Source: Parvibaculaceae bacterium (GTDB lineage Bacteria > Pseudomonadota > Alphaproteobacteria > Parvibaculales > Parvibaculaceae). From it: 64,000 bases of DNA. The notes beneath the pieces are model-generated. The model saw only the letters and a program-made list of their open reading frames with translations, searched no databases and was not told where the DNA came from. Below are positions 8,551-17,128 of this stretch, in pieces. The stretch spans positions 44,803 through 108,802 of the forward strand of contig JARGNZ010000009.1 of the NCBI GenBank assembly GCA_029209985.1. The letters run 5' to 3'. The position numbers and the translations under genes were made by a program. How positions within the stretch are numbered: position 1 is the stretch's first letter; each line of letters opens with the position of its first letter.

Positions 8551-10563
8551 TTATAACGAAACGTCACCTCCCGCTTCTTTGTCTAAAGAGCCTGTGAAGG
8601 GCGGAGCGGTGGAGCGCAGTGTACGCGCGCGCAAATGAAGGCGGCGGGCCGGAGACATGCGGCTAAGGGCATGTTGGGTTTTTTCCCAGTAGTGAGGTTT
8701 TGTGAAAAGTTGCAACAACCCCATGTAGGCCCCGCAAGAAATAAACAGCCAGTACGCAGGCATTCCCATAGCCGAGAAAAATAGCCTGAAATATCCCCGA
8801 TGTGCGGCCCCCGCCATGGCCGCCAAAATGGTGGATGCGTAGCCAGCTACAAAAACAAGCAGATGAATGCTCAGGTCGGGTAGGGCGCCGGGGGTGTTGC
8901 TGAGAAGCAGTTGCCCAATAAGCAGCACATAGACCCAGGGGTGCAGGAGTGCGCAGAGAACAAAGCCACCAATCACAAGCTGAAAGGAACAGAAACCAGC
9001 GGGGCCAAGGTGTCGCCATAAGCGGCGCGGGTTACGCATATGGACGATATAGGTTTGCATCCAGCCTTTCAGCCAGCGCGATCGTTGACGTAACCAATTG
9101 CCGCCTTCGCAATTGGCTTCCTCGTTGGTGGTGCCCTGCAAAACCCCGGTTTGGTATCCAGCAGCCCCCAACCGGTAGCCTAGGTCTGCATCTTCCGTCA
9201 CGTTGAAAGGGTCCCATGCGCCTACCTCACGCAGAACCTTGGTGCGAAAGTGGGTGGAAGTGCCCCCTAAGGGCAAAGGCAGCCGCAGCCGGTGGAGTGC
9301 GGGCAAGAGCAGGTCAAAAAGAGACGTATATTCCAAAGTAAATTGGCGGGTGAGCCAGTTCTCCCGCCAGTTGTAGAAATTTAAGGGTGCTTGAAAACAC
9401 GCAATATGGTCGTCTGCCTGATGGAACGCATGAGCGGCCTCTCGTAGTTGATCTGTATCAGGAATATCTTCGGCATCATATATGACAAGATAGTCCCCTC
9501 GTGCGAAAGGCAGGGCGTAATTACATGCTTTGGGCTTTGTGAGGGGCAGAGACTTGGGCACCAAGACCACCTCAAAATGTGAGGGGAGTGTTAAGTGACT
9601 GGCCACTGTCCGCGTATCTGTATCCGTACTTTCAATCAGAAGCTTGATGTCCAATTTCGCGGGGGGATAATCTAATCGCTTTAGGGCAGAAACTAAATCC
9701 GGCAGCACATCCCCTTCCCGCAACAAAGGCAGCATCACCGTAAAGCTGGGAAGGTCTGCATCGCTTAACGCCGGACGCCCAGTATGGGGTGTTGGTTTTT
9801 GTGTTCGGTGCAGTCCAGCGACAATGGAAAAAACACGCAAACCAGCAAGGCCGCTATAAATTAAACCAATGAGACACAGCACCAGTGCTTCCAACTTGCT
9901 GGGAAAAAGAAACATCAGAACGCTAAGGCTCAAAATGAAAAGTGCCATTTTGAAGATCATTGAAGCTGGAAAAAGCTGCCGGGCCGACAGCGCAGGCGTG
10001 TTGCGATCAAATTGAAAGCATGCCCGCGCAGTAAAGTGTTCTTCAAATCGCGTGCGCACGGTTTGGCCGATCAGCTTGGGCGTGCTTTGGTAAATCATAA
10101 GGGCTGCGTGCGGCGTGTCACTGAGGGCTTTGCGCGCGGCAGGGACATCTGCAGCGACCCATATTTCTTGGCCTTGAAGAGTGCGCCACGGCACGCACTG
10201 ATGCGCTAGATAAAAATCAACATCCTCTCTTTTGAGCAGCGACCTGTCACAGGGGGTAGCCGCAAGATGCACAAAAGGAATACCAGCTTGCAGAGAGAGG
10301 GTGGTGCAAAGGTCTTCTTCTTTCAGCTCTCCTTCTGCGATGAGTGCAGCACCTAGGGGGACGTTCCATTTCTTTTGGTTCTTGAGAGCACCAGCAAGTG
10401 CGTGTTGGGTGACGTGCCCGCGCGACAGTAGCAAGTCTCCTAATAAGGGTTTATCAAGCGAATAGTTTTTGACTGTCGGGCGTTCAGACAGGCCGTAGGG
10501 CGTGGCAGTTTGTGAAAAACGATTCAGCGGAACAAGAGGGCTCGGCACGAAAAAATCATTCAT
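8551..10563 (-). CDS. Membrane glycosyltransferase family 2 with N-terminal MshEN/GspE-N domain (XagB-like)
   Basis: 670 residues. An N-terminal domain of the kind found in type II secretion ATPases (about 36-130: GDLLLSRGHVT, LGAALIAEGELKEEDL) precedes two membrane helices (about 200-250) and a GT2 domain. The GT2 motifs are YDAEDIPD (near 362), TEDADLG (near 456) and QRSRW (near 491), the D,D,D,QxxRW set of processive synthases. C-terminal membrane helices follow. The architecture matches XagB, associated with exopolysaccharide/biofilm production in Xanthomonas, and NfrB-like proteins. It probably uses a nucleotide sugar at the inner membrane; the polymer is unknown. Two palindromes lie just upstream of the start codon, suggesting repressor control. 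Confidence 0.85.
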   Translation of the reverse strand: MNDFFVPSPLVPLNRFSQTATPYGLSERPTVKNYSLDKPLLGDLLLSRGHVTQHALAGALKNQKKWNVPLGAALIAEGELKEEDLCTTLSLQAGIPFVHLAATPCDRSLLKREDVDFYLAHQCVPWRTLQGQEIWVAADVPAARKALSDTPHAALMIYQSTPKLIGQTVRTRFEEHFTARACFQFDRNTPALSARQLFPASMIFKMALFILSLSVLMFLFPSKLEALVLCLIGLIYSGLAGLRVFSIVAGLHRTQKPTPHTGRPALSDADLPSFTVMLPLLREGDVLPDLVSALKRLDYPPAKLDIKLLIESTDTDTRTVASHLTLPSHFEVVLVPKSLPLTKPKACNYALPFARGDYLVIYDAEDIPDTDQLREAAHAFHQADDHIACFQAPLNFYNWRENWLTRQFTLEYTSLFDLLLPALHRLRLPLPLGGTSTHFRTKVLREVGAWDPFNVTEDADLGYRLGAAGYQTGVLQGTTNEEANCEGGNWLRQRSRWLKGWMQTYIVHMRNPRRLWRHLGPAGFCSFQLVIGGFVLCALLHPWVYVLLIGQLLLSNTPGALPDLSIHLLVFVAGYASTILAAMAGAAHRGYFRLFFSAMGMPAYWLFISCGAYMGLLQLFTKPHYWEKTQHALSRMSPARRLHLRARTLRSTAPPFTGSLDKEAGGDVSL

Positions 10564-10573
10564 CTGCGCATCC

Positions 10574-10607
10574 TGAAATAATTATTTCATTTATTAACTA
10601 TGTTAAT
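10574..10607. promoter_or_regulatory. Two adjacent palindromes between the glycosyltransferase and binding-protein genes
   Basis: TGAAATAATTATTTCA (10574-10589) is a perfect 16-bp palindrome. ATTAACTATGTTAAT (10593-10607) is a perfect inverted repeat with a three-base centre. They start 11 bp upstream of the glycosyltransferase start codon and lie in the shared divergent region. Probable operator or promoter elements for that gene; the regulator is unknown. Confidence 0.5.
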
Positions 10608-10697
10608 TTCATGCTGAACCACTAACGAGCAGATGAATTGCTGATGTGTGTGCAACCAAAAGAGGTTTTTTTGGCAGATATGGTGTGAGGGCTAGAA

Positions 10698-11936
10698 ATG
10701 CCATACTCAATACGGCATTCTCCCTCGATGAATATTCTGTTGAAAATAAACATCGCCTTTTTGGCGCTTTTGCTGTTGGCCCTTGCGGTCATCCTTGAAG
10801 AGTCGCCCCTGCACGGCCTTTGGGAAAAGGGCGTTGCACAGGTTGCGATGTGGTGGGAGCCGCATTCAACAGATATAAAAGACCTGCCAAAAGAGAGGGA
10901 GACGCCACAAGCTGACCCTGAAATAAATTTAGCTCTGGTGCCCTTTGTGCCAGACGAAACCGCTCCTCCCACAACCGCTGAACTGGCAGAGGGGGGCGTG
11001 CCAGAGGTGGCACCGGATCCTTTCGAGAATTTAGAGGCTGACCCGAACGCCCCAACGCCAGAACGCAATCCCCGTCGCGCACTCATCGTGCCGGCAGATG
11101 TGGCCGTGCCCGCTATCGCTGAAACAGAGCCTGAAAGCGTTACCGTCGCTGTGAATGAGGGAGCCGGCGATACAGAAGCAGAAGTGAAAACAGAAGCGGT
11201 GGCAGAAACCGATGCCGTGACAGTGCGAACGGCACAGCCTCCCTTGCGTATTGCAACAGAGGGAAATTTCCCGCCATTTAATTTTATCAATGATGAAGGG
11301 CAATTGGCCGGTTTTGAGGTTGATTTGGTGCGCGCGCTCTGTACGCAGCTCAAACGCAAGTGTGAGTTATACCCCCAAGAGTGGGATGCCCTATTGCCGG
11401 GCTTAACCGATGGAAAGTGGGATGTGGCAATGGCTTCGCTGCGTATTCCAGAGCAGGCCGCCGAAGGGGTGCTTTATACAAAGCCTTATTACCGCCTGCC
11501 CGCTCAGCTTGTGGTGCGGCAAGGAGATGCCACCCACCGCCGGGTGCCAGAGCTTGCAGGTAAAGAAATATTGGTGCAGTCCGGTTCGCGCCACGAAGCT
11601 TATGTGATGCAGAATTTCCCAAAAGCGTTGCGGCGCACCGTCCCCACATTTGAAGAGGCGTGGGACCGGTTTGTATTGGGAGAGGCTAACTTCTTCTTTG
11701 GCGACCGGGTGGCCATTCTCCAGCATATGTCTGATACGCGCTGTTGTGAGTTGGTGGGGGGCCCGGTGATGGATGCGAGTTTCTTCTCACAAGGGGTCGG
11801 ATTTGCCTTGCCCAACACGGATGCCCCATCGAGCAAAGAGCTTAAAACACAATTAGAAAATGGTTTGAGTACGCTCATCGCCAATGGCACATACGAAGAG
11901 ATCAGCACAAAATATTTTAACGAGAATATCTTCTAA
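10698..11936 (+). CDS. Membrane-anchored solute-binding protein family 3 domain protein
   Basis: 412 residues. One N-terminal hydrophobic helix (about 13-32) acts as a signal anchor. A long linker rich in Ala, Glu, Pro and Thr (about 55-190) leads to a type 3 periplasmic binding domain beginning LRIATEGNFPPFNFIND and containing AGFEVDLVRALC. This fold binds amino acids and similar small polar ligands. No permease or ATPase gene is adjacent, so it may be a sensor or orphan binding protein rather than a transporter subunit. The acidic linker is unusually long for an uptake protein. Start at 10698 is supported by GAGGG upstream; an ATG at 10728 is a possible alternative. Confidence 0.8.
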   Translation: MPYSIRHSPSMNILLKINIAFLALLLLALAVILEESPLHGLWEKGVAQVAMWWEPHSTDIKDLPKERETPQADPEINLALVPFVPDETAPPTTAELAEGGVPEVAPDPFENLEADPNAPTPERNPRRALIVPADVAVPAIAETEPESVTVAVNEGAGDTEAEVKTEAVAETDAVTVRTAQPPLRIATEGNFPPFNFINDEGQLAGFEVDLVRALCTQLKRKCELYPQEWDALLPGLTDGKWDVAMASLRIPEQAAEGVLYTKPYYRLPAQLVVRQGDATHRRVPELAGKEILVQSGSRHEAYVMQNFPKALRRTVPTFEEAWDRFVLGEANFFFGDRVAILQHMSDTRCCELVGGPVMDASFFSQGVGFALPNTDAPSSKELKTQLENGLSTLIANGTYEEISTKYFNENIF

Positions 11937-11995
11937 CTGGTGCAGGCACCCGCTCAGAGGAGCCATCTACACAGACTCAAATCGGCTCTTAGTGC

Positions 11996-12517
11996 TTAGG
12001 ACTCCATCAAGTCCCGTGGTTTGCTGAAGTGCATTAGGCGGCCTTTGCCTTTGCCAATGTCGGCCCAGCAATCGCAATCAAACTCATACACCACATAACT
12101 GGCCGTTGGGAAATGCTCAAATTGCACCCGCGCTTGCGTTGGCTTTTCACATTGCATGAGTTCAATACTCAGCATTTCCAAGCCGGGGTTGTGAGAAATA
12201 ATAAGGACGGTTTCTGCACTATCAGGAATGTCGTGAATGCGTTCAAGAATTTCATCGGGCATGGGAAGGTAAAGCGCATCCTCAATCAAAACCTGAGCTT
12301 TGTCGCCGAGCTTTTCTTGAATCGGGCCAAGGGTGAGGCGTGCGCGTTTTGCCGTGGAGCACAAAATTGTGTCAGGGGTAAAGCCATTCTCGCACATGAA
12401 GTCAGCCATAAAGGCAGCCGTGTCTTCGCCCCGCTCATTCAAACCACGATCGTGGTCCTCTATCGCAGCATTTCCCCATTCAGATTTAGCATGTCGTAAA
12501 AGGCAAAGGCGCTTCAT
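11996..12517 (-). CDS. Histidine phosphatase family protein, SixA-like
   Basis: 173 residues. The catalytic RH motif is at residues 8-9 (LLRHAKSEWG), with A in place of the G of the common RHG. The second histidine lies in LIISHNPGLEML. Short SixA-like proteins of this type remove phosphate from phosphohistidine or small phospho-substrates. Start codon overlaps the stop of the sterol-desaturase-family gene by 4 bp (ATGA), so the two form an operon. No signal peptide; cytoplasmic. The substrate could be the phosphohistidine of a phosphotransfer protein, but nothing nearby proves this. Confidence 0.85.
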   Translation of the reverse strand: MKRLCLLRHAKSEWGNAAIEDHDRGLNERGEDTAAFMADFMCENGFTPDTILCSTAKRARLTLGPIQEKLGDKAQVLIEDALYLPMPDEILERIHDIPDSAETVLIISHNPGLEMLSIELMQCEKPTQARVQFEHFPTASYVVYEFDCDCWADIGKGKGRLMHFSKPRDLMES

Positions 12518-13365
12518 GAGTGTTCTCTTCTTTTATTACTTGGCGTGCGGTCCAGCCGCGCACGAAATGGCAGCACGAGGCTCCACCCTAATTGACTTGT
12601 TTCTGGCCCCCGGTAAGCCGAAAGGCCAATCTGCATATCCGCATGGCCTGCCTGTGGCTGAGCGCAATATGACCCAAAAAGCCGGTCCCATAGGGGTATG
12701 TTAAAGCCAAAATTCCGATCTGTCTCGGTTTGTATAACAGAGTGATGGATCCTGTGCATATCCGGTGTCACAAGCACAAGACGCAGCACCTTGTCGAGGC
12801 TGAGAGGAAGCTTGAGGTTGGCGTGGTTGAACAGGGCAGTGGCATTGAGAATAATTTCAAACAAAATGACAGCTGCTGGTGTCGCCCCTAAGGCAATCAC
12901 AAAGACGATTTTTATCAGCATGCTGATGATAATTTCTATCGGGTGAAAACGCACCGCTGTCAGGGCATCAATGTCTTGATCGCAATGGTGTACCTTATGA
13001 AACCGCCAGAAAAGGGGCGTGACATGGAAGATGCGATGCTGCCAATAAATCGCTAAATCCAAAATCAGCAATGTGACGATCAACTCTAGCCAAACGGGCA
13101 ACCCGAGATAAGGCAGTACCCCCCAACCTTGCGTTTGAGCCCAAAGAGCCGCACCAACAGCCAATATGGGAAAAGCAAACCGCAGGAGGAGAGCGTTTAA
13201 GAGGCTGAGGCCAAAATTGGTGCGCCACCGGCTGATCCGGCTTTGAACACGGGCGCGGCGCGGCAACAGAGCTTCCAAACCCATCATGAGCACCAACATG
13301 CCTCCAAATACACTAAGGCGTATCAGGCCTTCTTGCTCTAAGAGGCTGTTGGTAAATGATCCCAT
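12514..13365 (-). CDS. Sterol desaturase / fatty acid hydroxylase family membrane protein
   Basis: 283 residues from the ATG at 13365, chosen because AAAGGA lies just upstream; the frame extends seven codons further. Integral membrane di-iron oxygenase family. The histidine boxes HRIFH, HKVHH and HRIHH are all present, along with several hydrophobic helices. Substrate may be a lipid, sterol-like or hopanoid compound. Upstream partner of the SixA-like phosphatase gene with a 4-bp overlap. Confidence 0.85.
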   Translation of the reverse strand: MGSFTNSLLEQEGLIRLSVFGGMLVLMMGLEALLPRRARVQSRISRWRTNFGLSLLNALLLRFAFPILAVGAALWAQTQGWGVLPYLGLPVWLELIVTLLILDLAIYWQHRIFHVTPLFWRFHKVHHCDQDIDALTAVRFHPIEIIISMLIKIVFVIALGATPAAVILFEIILNATALFNHANLKLPLSLDKVLRLVLVTPDMHRIHHSVIQTETDRNFGFNIPLWDRLFGSYCAQPQAGHADMQIGLSAYRGPETSQLGWSLVLPFRARLDRTPSNKRREHS

Positions 13366-13414
13366 GATGCGTCCTTTGGCACCCAAGTTGTCACTGAAAG
13401 GGCGCTGGCTTTCG

Positions 13415-13828
13415 TTAAATCACGGCGTGGCGGGCACGGGCACCACGTTCAATGGCTGCTGTCGTGAGTTTCTCGAGGCCCAAAGTATCCGCAAGAATTT
13501 GCAAGAGGCGAAGCTCTTCAGGTTGGATCGCCCGGTCAGATGCTGCGACTTCAACCGCAACAGCATAAGCTGTTTCACGCAAATGCACGGGTAGAGATTC
13601 TTTGGCCAAACCGAACACAGCTTCCAGTCCACCGTCTTCCTGCAAAATGGCGCCACATTCTTCAGCCACCTGCACGAGCTTTTCTGGCGAAAACCCATCA
13701 AATACGGGCAGGAATGTCACCATATTGCCGATGTCTTGCAATTCTTGGTCACTCATGGAGCGGTCCACTGCAGACATTGTCACCATGATATAAATCAGGG
13801 CGGTGTGGGGGCTAATGGTTTGCGTCAT
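13415..13828 (-). CDS. TerB-like tellurite resistance family protein
   Basis: 137 residues from the ATG at 13828, which has AGTAGGAAA upstream; the frame extends 11 codons further without a ribosome site. The all-helical sequence with MVTMSAVDRSMSDQEL near the N-terminus and AVEVAASDRAIQPEEL near the C-terminus matches the two acidic, metal-binding repeats of TerB-like domains. Role is unclear: TerB-like proteins occur widely outside tellurite operons and no ter genes are adjacent. Separated by about 50 bp from the sterol-desaturase-family gene on the same strand, so possibly co-transcribed. Confidence 0.78.
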   Translation of the reverse strand: MTQTISPHTALIYIMVTMSAVDRSMSDQELQDIGNMVTFLPVFDGFSPEKLVQVAEECGAILQEDGGLEAVFGLAKESLPVHLRETAYAVAVEVAASDRAIQPEELRLLQILADTLGLEKLTTAAIERGARARHAVI

Positions 13829-13969
13829 GGAATAGTTTCCTACTTTAGTTGAAGGTGGCACGCGACACGGTTAGACGTCGGGCACAGCATATGAATGGTC
13901 GGCTGAAGTCTCAGCTCTGAATTGACCTCAAATCTATGAAGTTCAGCGCTGGGAAACAAGCTTTTGAGA

Positions 13970-13997
13970 CTATTTAGGGGAGAACTACCCCAAATAG
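13970..13997. repeat. Hairpin in the gap downstream of the helicase gene
   Basis: CTATTT and GGGG pair with CCCC and AAATAG across a seven-base loop, with one bulged A. The gap 13829-14081 lies between the helicase stop and the TerB-like start, both on the minus strand. No T-run follows on either strand, so it may be an operator or structured leader rather than a terminator. Confidence 0.35.
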
Positions 13998-14081
13998 CTA
14001 TGCAGATGTACTAACAAGTCTGTGATTTGGCGACTAGCATTGCCCCACGTGCCCCGCACGTCAGTCAGACAGCACTTCATT

Positions 14082-17000
14082 TTAGTCTTGATTAAAGAGC
14101 CTGACGGTCTCAACAGCTTGGGCAAGGCCGACCCGCTCAATGTCAATTTCTGCGGGGAAAGCCGTTGTCAGCCGAGTGGGTAATTGCGCATCCAGCATCA
14201 CAAAAATCCCCCGGTCGGTATGGCTGCGGATCAGGCGGCCAAAAGCTTGTTTTAACTTGAGCCGGGTAATCATGTCATCATAGCGCGATTTGCCAAAGGT
14301 TTCCCGTCGGGCTTTGTGCAAAATATCGGGCCGCGCCCATGGCGTGCGGTCAAAAACAATCAGCCGGAGGGAGCGCCCCGGCACATCCACCCCATCGCGA
14401 ATGGCATCCGTTCCCAAAAGGCAAGAGTCTGTTTCTGCCTTAAAAATATCGATGAGCGTGCCCGGATCAATGGCATCAACATGCTGTGCATAAAGGGGCA
14501 GGCCGTGCTCACTCAAAGGGCCGAGCAATTTGTTTTGCACGTCGCGTAGTCGGCGGATGGCGGTGAACAGTCCCAAGGCCCCCCCATGCGACGCCAGAAA
14601 TAGTTCTCGGTAAGCCGCTGCAACTTGATCTGGCGAGTTTCGGTTCACATCCTTCACCACCAAAATACGGGCCTGTTTTGCATAGTCAAAGGGGGAGCTA
14701 AAAGCAGCACGTTGAGCCGCATGGGGAAGGTGGCGGGCACCTGTGCGCGTATCAGCATTTTCCCAATCCCGGCTAATAACAGATGGCGCGTCCATCACGT
14801 TCGTGCCAGAGGCCGTTGCAGCGTCCCCGTCACTTGGGGGAGACGGGGGGTGCAAAATTTCATCGCGTAAGGTGGCCGATGTAATCAGCACCCCGTGTGC
14901 TTGGCCGTAAACCGTTTCTACCAGCGGTCGCGTCGGATCAATCCAATGGCGATGCAGGCCGGTATCCACATCGCGAACGCCGTCTCGGTCCAGCGAAAAC
15001 CAACTGACAAAAAGGCCAGCTTCCCGGTCAGGTGTGCCCTCCTTATCTGCCATCGCCGTGCGCACAAGGTCACCCAACATCCGCCGCCATGCCAACAAGA
15101 GCGTTTGGTTGCGTCGTTCCAGCCCCCGGATAAGCGCATCAATGCGCACCCGCGTAGAAGGTTCCAACCGGTCGGCCCCATCGTCGAGCACATCACGCAG
15201 CCCTTCAATCACCCCTTTGAAGGCGCGCGATAAGGTCGAGAGGGTTTGGTCCAACGTACCTGCTTGGGTGAGCACCGCTTCCGGTAAATCAGAAACACCT
15301 GTTTCAAGTGAATAACCAGACGCCCGCCCATTGCTGCGTGCCAGCACCAATTGGCGGCAACTGGCCAGAAACTTTTCAGCAGCGCCCTTCGGCTGCCCAT
15401 CCGCCAATCGGTTCTGCCAGCCCGGAGCGGGCAACCCTCCGGCAGCTTTTAAGGCCATTTGCAAGGCATCTTCACCGCTGGAATGGCCGTCAAGGAGGTC
15501 GCCTGCGCGGTCCAAAAGCCCTCGCCCCCGTGCCCGACTTCGGGTCTCAGTCCCTCTAATCCAGCGGCGCAGTTCAGCTGTTTCAAGCCCGGTGATGTGG
15601 GCTGAGAAGGCGCTGTCCGCCGCATCAAAAAGCTGGTGTCCTTCGTCAAAGACAATCCGGCTCATAGCATCATCAGCGGTGGGAATCTCGTCTTCCGCGC
15701 CCGCTGCATGGCCGGGGCCATCAAGCGTTTCGTGCCCGTCGAGTTTGTTTTCAGAGCCATAGGTTAAGCTGGCCAGCGCTGCACGGCGCAACACGAGCGC
15801 GTGGTTGGCGACAACAATTTCAGCGTGGTGGGATTTGCGAATAGCCTTTTCAACAAAACACTTTTTGTAGTGGGGACATGCCGAAAACATACACTCTCCG
15901 CGTCGGTCTGTGAGGGCAGGCACCATGCCGGAAGCGTCCAATGCAGAGGGCAGCCATGCGGGAAAATCTCCGCCAACCATATCGCCGTCACGGCTGGCTT
16001 CCATCCAGCGCGCCACCAATCCTGTAGCAACCGCATCCACGCCTAAAGCCGCGCGGTTGGCCCCTTCTTCATAGTTGAGCAAGCACAGATAATTTTCACG
16101 CCCCTTGCGAATAACCGCCTTCTCGCGTTTTTCAACAGGGTTGGGATAAAGCCGGTCCAGCTCCTGATCAAGTTGGCGTTGCAAGTTCTTTGTGTAAGTA
16201 GAAATCCATACGGTGCCTTCGTTTTGCTCGGCCCATAAACTCGCAGGCGCAATATACCCAAGTGTTTTGCCCGTGCCCGTGCCCGCTTCAGCCAGCAGCA
16301 CGTTGGGCGCTCCCGGCAAATCAGGGGGATCAAACGCAAGCGTTGCTTTTGCAGCAAAGTCAGACTGCGCTCGGCGTTGTTCGGCATCTGGCCCCACAAG
16401 CAAGGCCAGCCGTTGGCGGGCTTTGTCCGGGGCAATGGATATCTGGGCAGGGCGGGGAGGGGGAGGCTGCTCTTCCCATTCTTCAAGGTCCGCCCAAACG
16501 CTATACCCAGACCCATGGTTTCTGCCGCCTTCTTCGCGCGGCCCCAGTGCGGCCAGCACAAATTGGCCCCAGCCCCAACCAGATTGGGTCATCAAATGCG
16601 CCAGCGATCGCGCATGGTCTTTGGCGGCTTTGGGCTGGTCGGCAGCAGCACTTAAAAGAAGCTGCATCGCGTGCAACAGCCCTAGGGCTAAGTCTTCAGG
16701 GCTTGGCTCGTCCGTGGCAGAGGTCAGCGCCAGTGCCCGCATCACCCCAAGCGGTGTGGGTAAACAGGGGCGCGCGGGATAGACAAAAGCAAACAGCTCC
16801 AAAATGTCCAAGGTTGAGGGGTGCAGCGGTGGGCGCTGATTTTGCCCGCGTCCCGGCTGCATGGAAGGCATCACCCGCCGACTGGTGAAAAGCCGATGGC
16901 AAATAAGGTGCGGCGCATCTCGCAAGGCAGCCATGGCCTGCGGGCGTGTATGTTCAATAATTTCACCAGATAAATCAACGCTGACACCTCCCATAGGGGC

Positions 17001-17096
17001 AGGCACCAAAGCGGGAAGCTCTGGCATAAGCGGGCCGTCAAAAGCCGGAGAGACTGGCGAGGCCGAAGACGAATCGGGCAAAGAAGTGTCGGTCAT
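14082..17096 (-). CDS. ATP-dependent DNA helicase, XPD/DinG family with FeS cluster
   Basis: 1004 residues. Superfamily 2 helicase: Walker A EAGTGTGKT near 270-278, Walker B DEGH near 483, and motif VI QAFGRLIRS near 948. Cysteines in YLCLLNYEE (near 337) and ECMFSACPHYKKC (near 400-412) form the expected four-cysteine 4Fe-4S site between motifs I and II. Proteins of this class unwind damaged or structured DNA (DinG, XPD). The N-terminal 250 residues before motif I are longer than in Escherichia coli DinG and carry no motif I recognise. It lies 32 bp downstream of the degenerate kinase gene on the same strand, so co-transcription is likely. Confidence 0.9.
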   Translation of the reverse strand: MTDTSLPDSSSASPVSPAFDGPLMPELPALVPAPMGGVSVDLSGEIIEHTRPQAMAALRDAPHLICHRLFTSRRVMPSMQPGRGQNQRPPLHPSTLDILELFAFVYPARPCLPTPLGVMRALALTSATDEPSPEDLALGLLHAMQLLLSAAADQPKAAKDHARSLAHLMTQSGWGWGQFVLAALGPREEGGRNHGSGYSVWADLEEWEEQPPPPRPAQISIAPDKARQRLALLVGPDAEQRRAQSDFAAKATLAFDPPDLPGAPNVLLAEAGTGTGKTLGYIAPASLWAEQNEGTVWISTYTKNLQRQLDQELDRLYPNPVEKREKAVIRKGRENYLCLLNYEEGANRAALGVDAVATGLVARWMEASRDGDMVGGDFPAWLPSALDASGMVPALTDRRGECMFSACPHYKKCFVEKAIRKSHHAEIVVANHALVLRRAALASLTYGSENKLDGHETLDGPGHAAGAEDEIPTADDAMSRIVFDEGHQLFDAADSAFSAHITGLETAELRRWIRGTETRSRARGRGLLDRAGDLLDGHSSGEDALQMALKAAGGLPAPGWQNRLADGQPKGAAEKFLASCRQLVLARSNGRASGYSLETGVSDLPEAVLTQAGTLDQTLSTLSRAFKGVIEGLRDVLDDGADRLEPSTRVRIDALIRGLERRNQTLLLAWRRMLGDLVRTAMADKEGTPDREAGLFVSWFSLDRDGVRDVDTGLHRHWIDPTRPLVETVYGQAHGVLITSATLRDEILHPPSPPSDGDAATASGTNVMDAPSVISRDWENADTRTGARHLPHAAQRAAFSSPFDYAKQARILVVKDVNRNSPDQVAAAYRELFLASHGGALGLFTAIRRLRDVQNKLLGPLSEHGLPLYAQHVDAIDPGTLIDIFKAETDSCLLGTDAIRDGVDVPGRSLRLIVFDRTPWARPDILHKARRETFGKSRYDDMITRLKLKQAFGRLIRSHTDRGIFVMLDAQLPTRLTTAFPAEIDIERVGLAQAVETVRLFNQD

Positions 17097-17128
17097 GGCG
17101 ACACTATACCCATCAAAGGGAGAGCGAT

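Noticed and set aside
10595..10607. CtrA box in the glycosyltransferase upstream region
   Set aside because: The two TTAA units are five bases apart, not seven, so this is better read as a palindrome of its own.
13970..13997. Terminator of the helicase gene
   Set aside because: The hairpin is good but there is no T-run, so it is listed only as a hairpin.
15331..16888. Long open frames on the plus strand opposite the helicase gene
   Set aside because: They are antisense readings of a GC-rich coding region, with no ribosome sites or family motifs.
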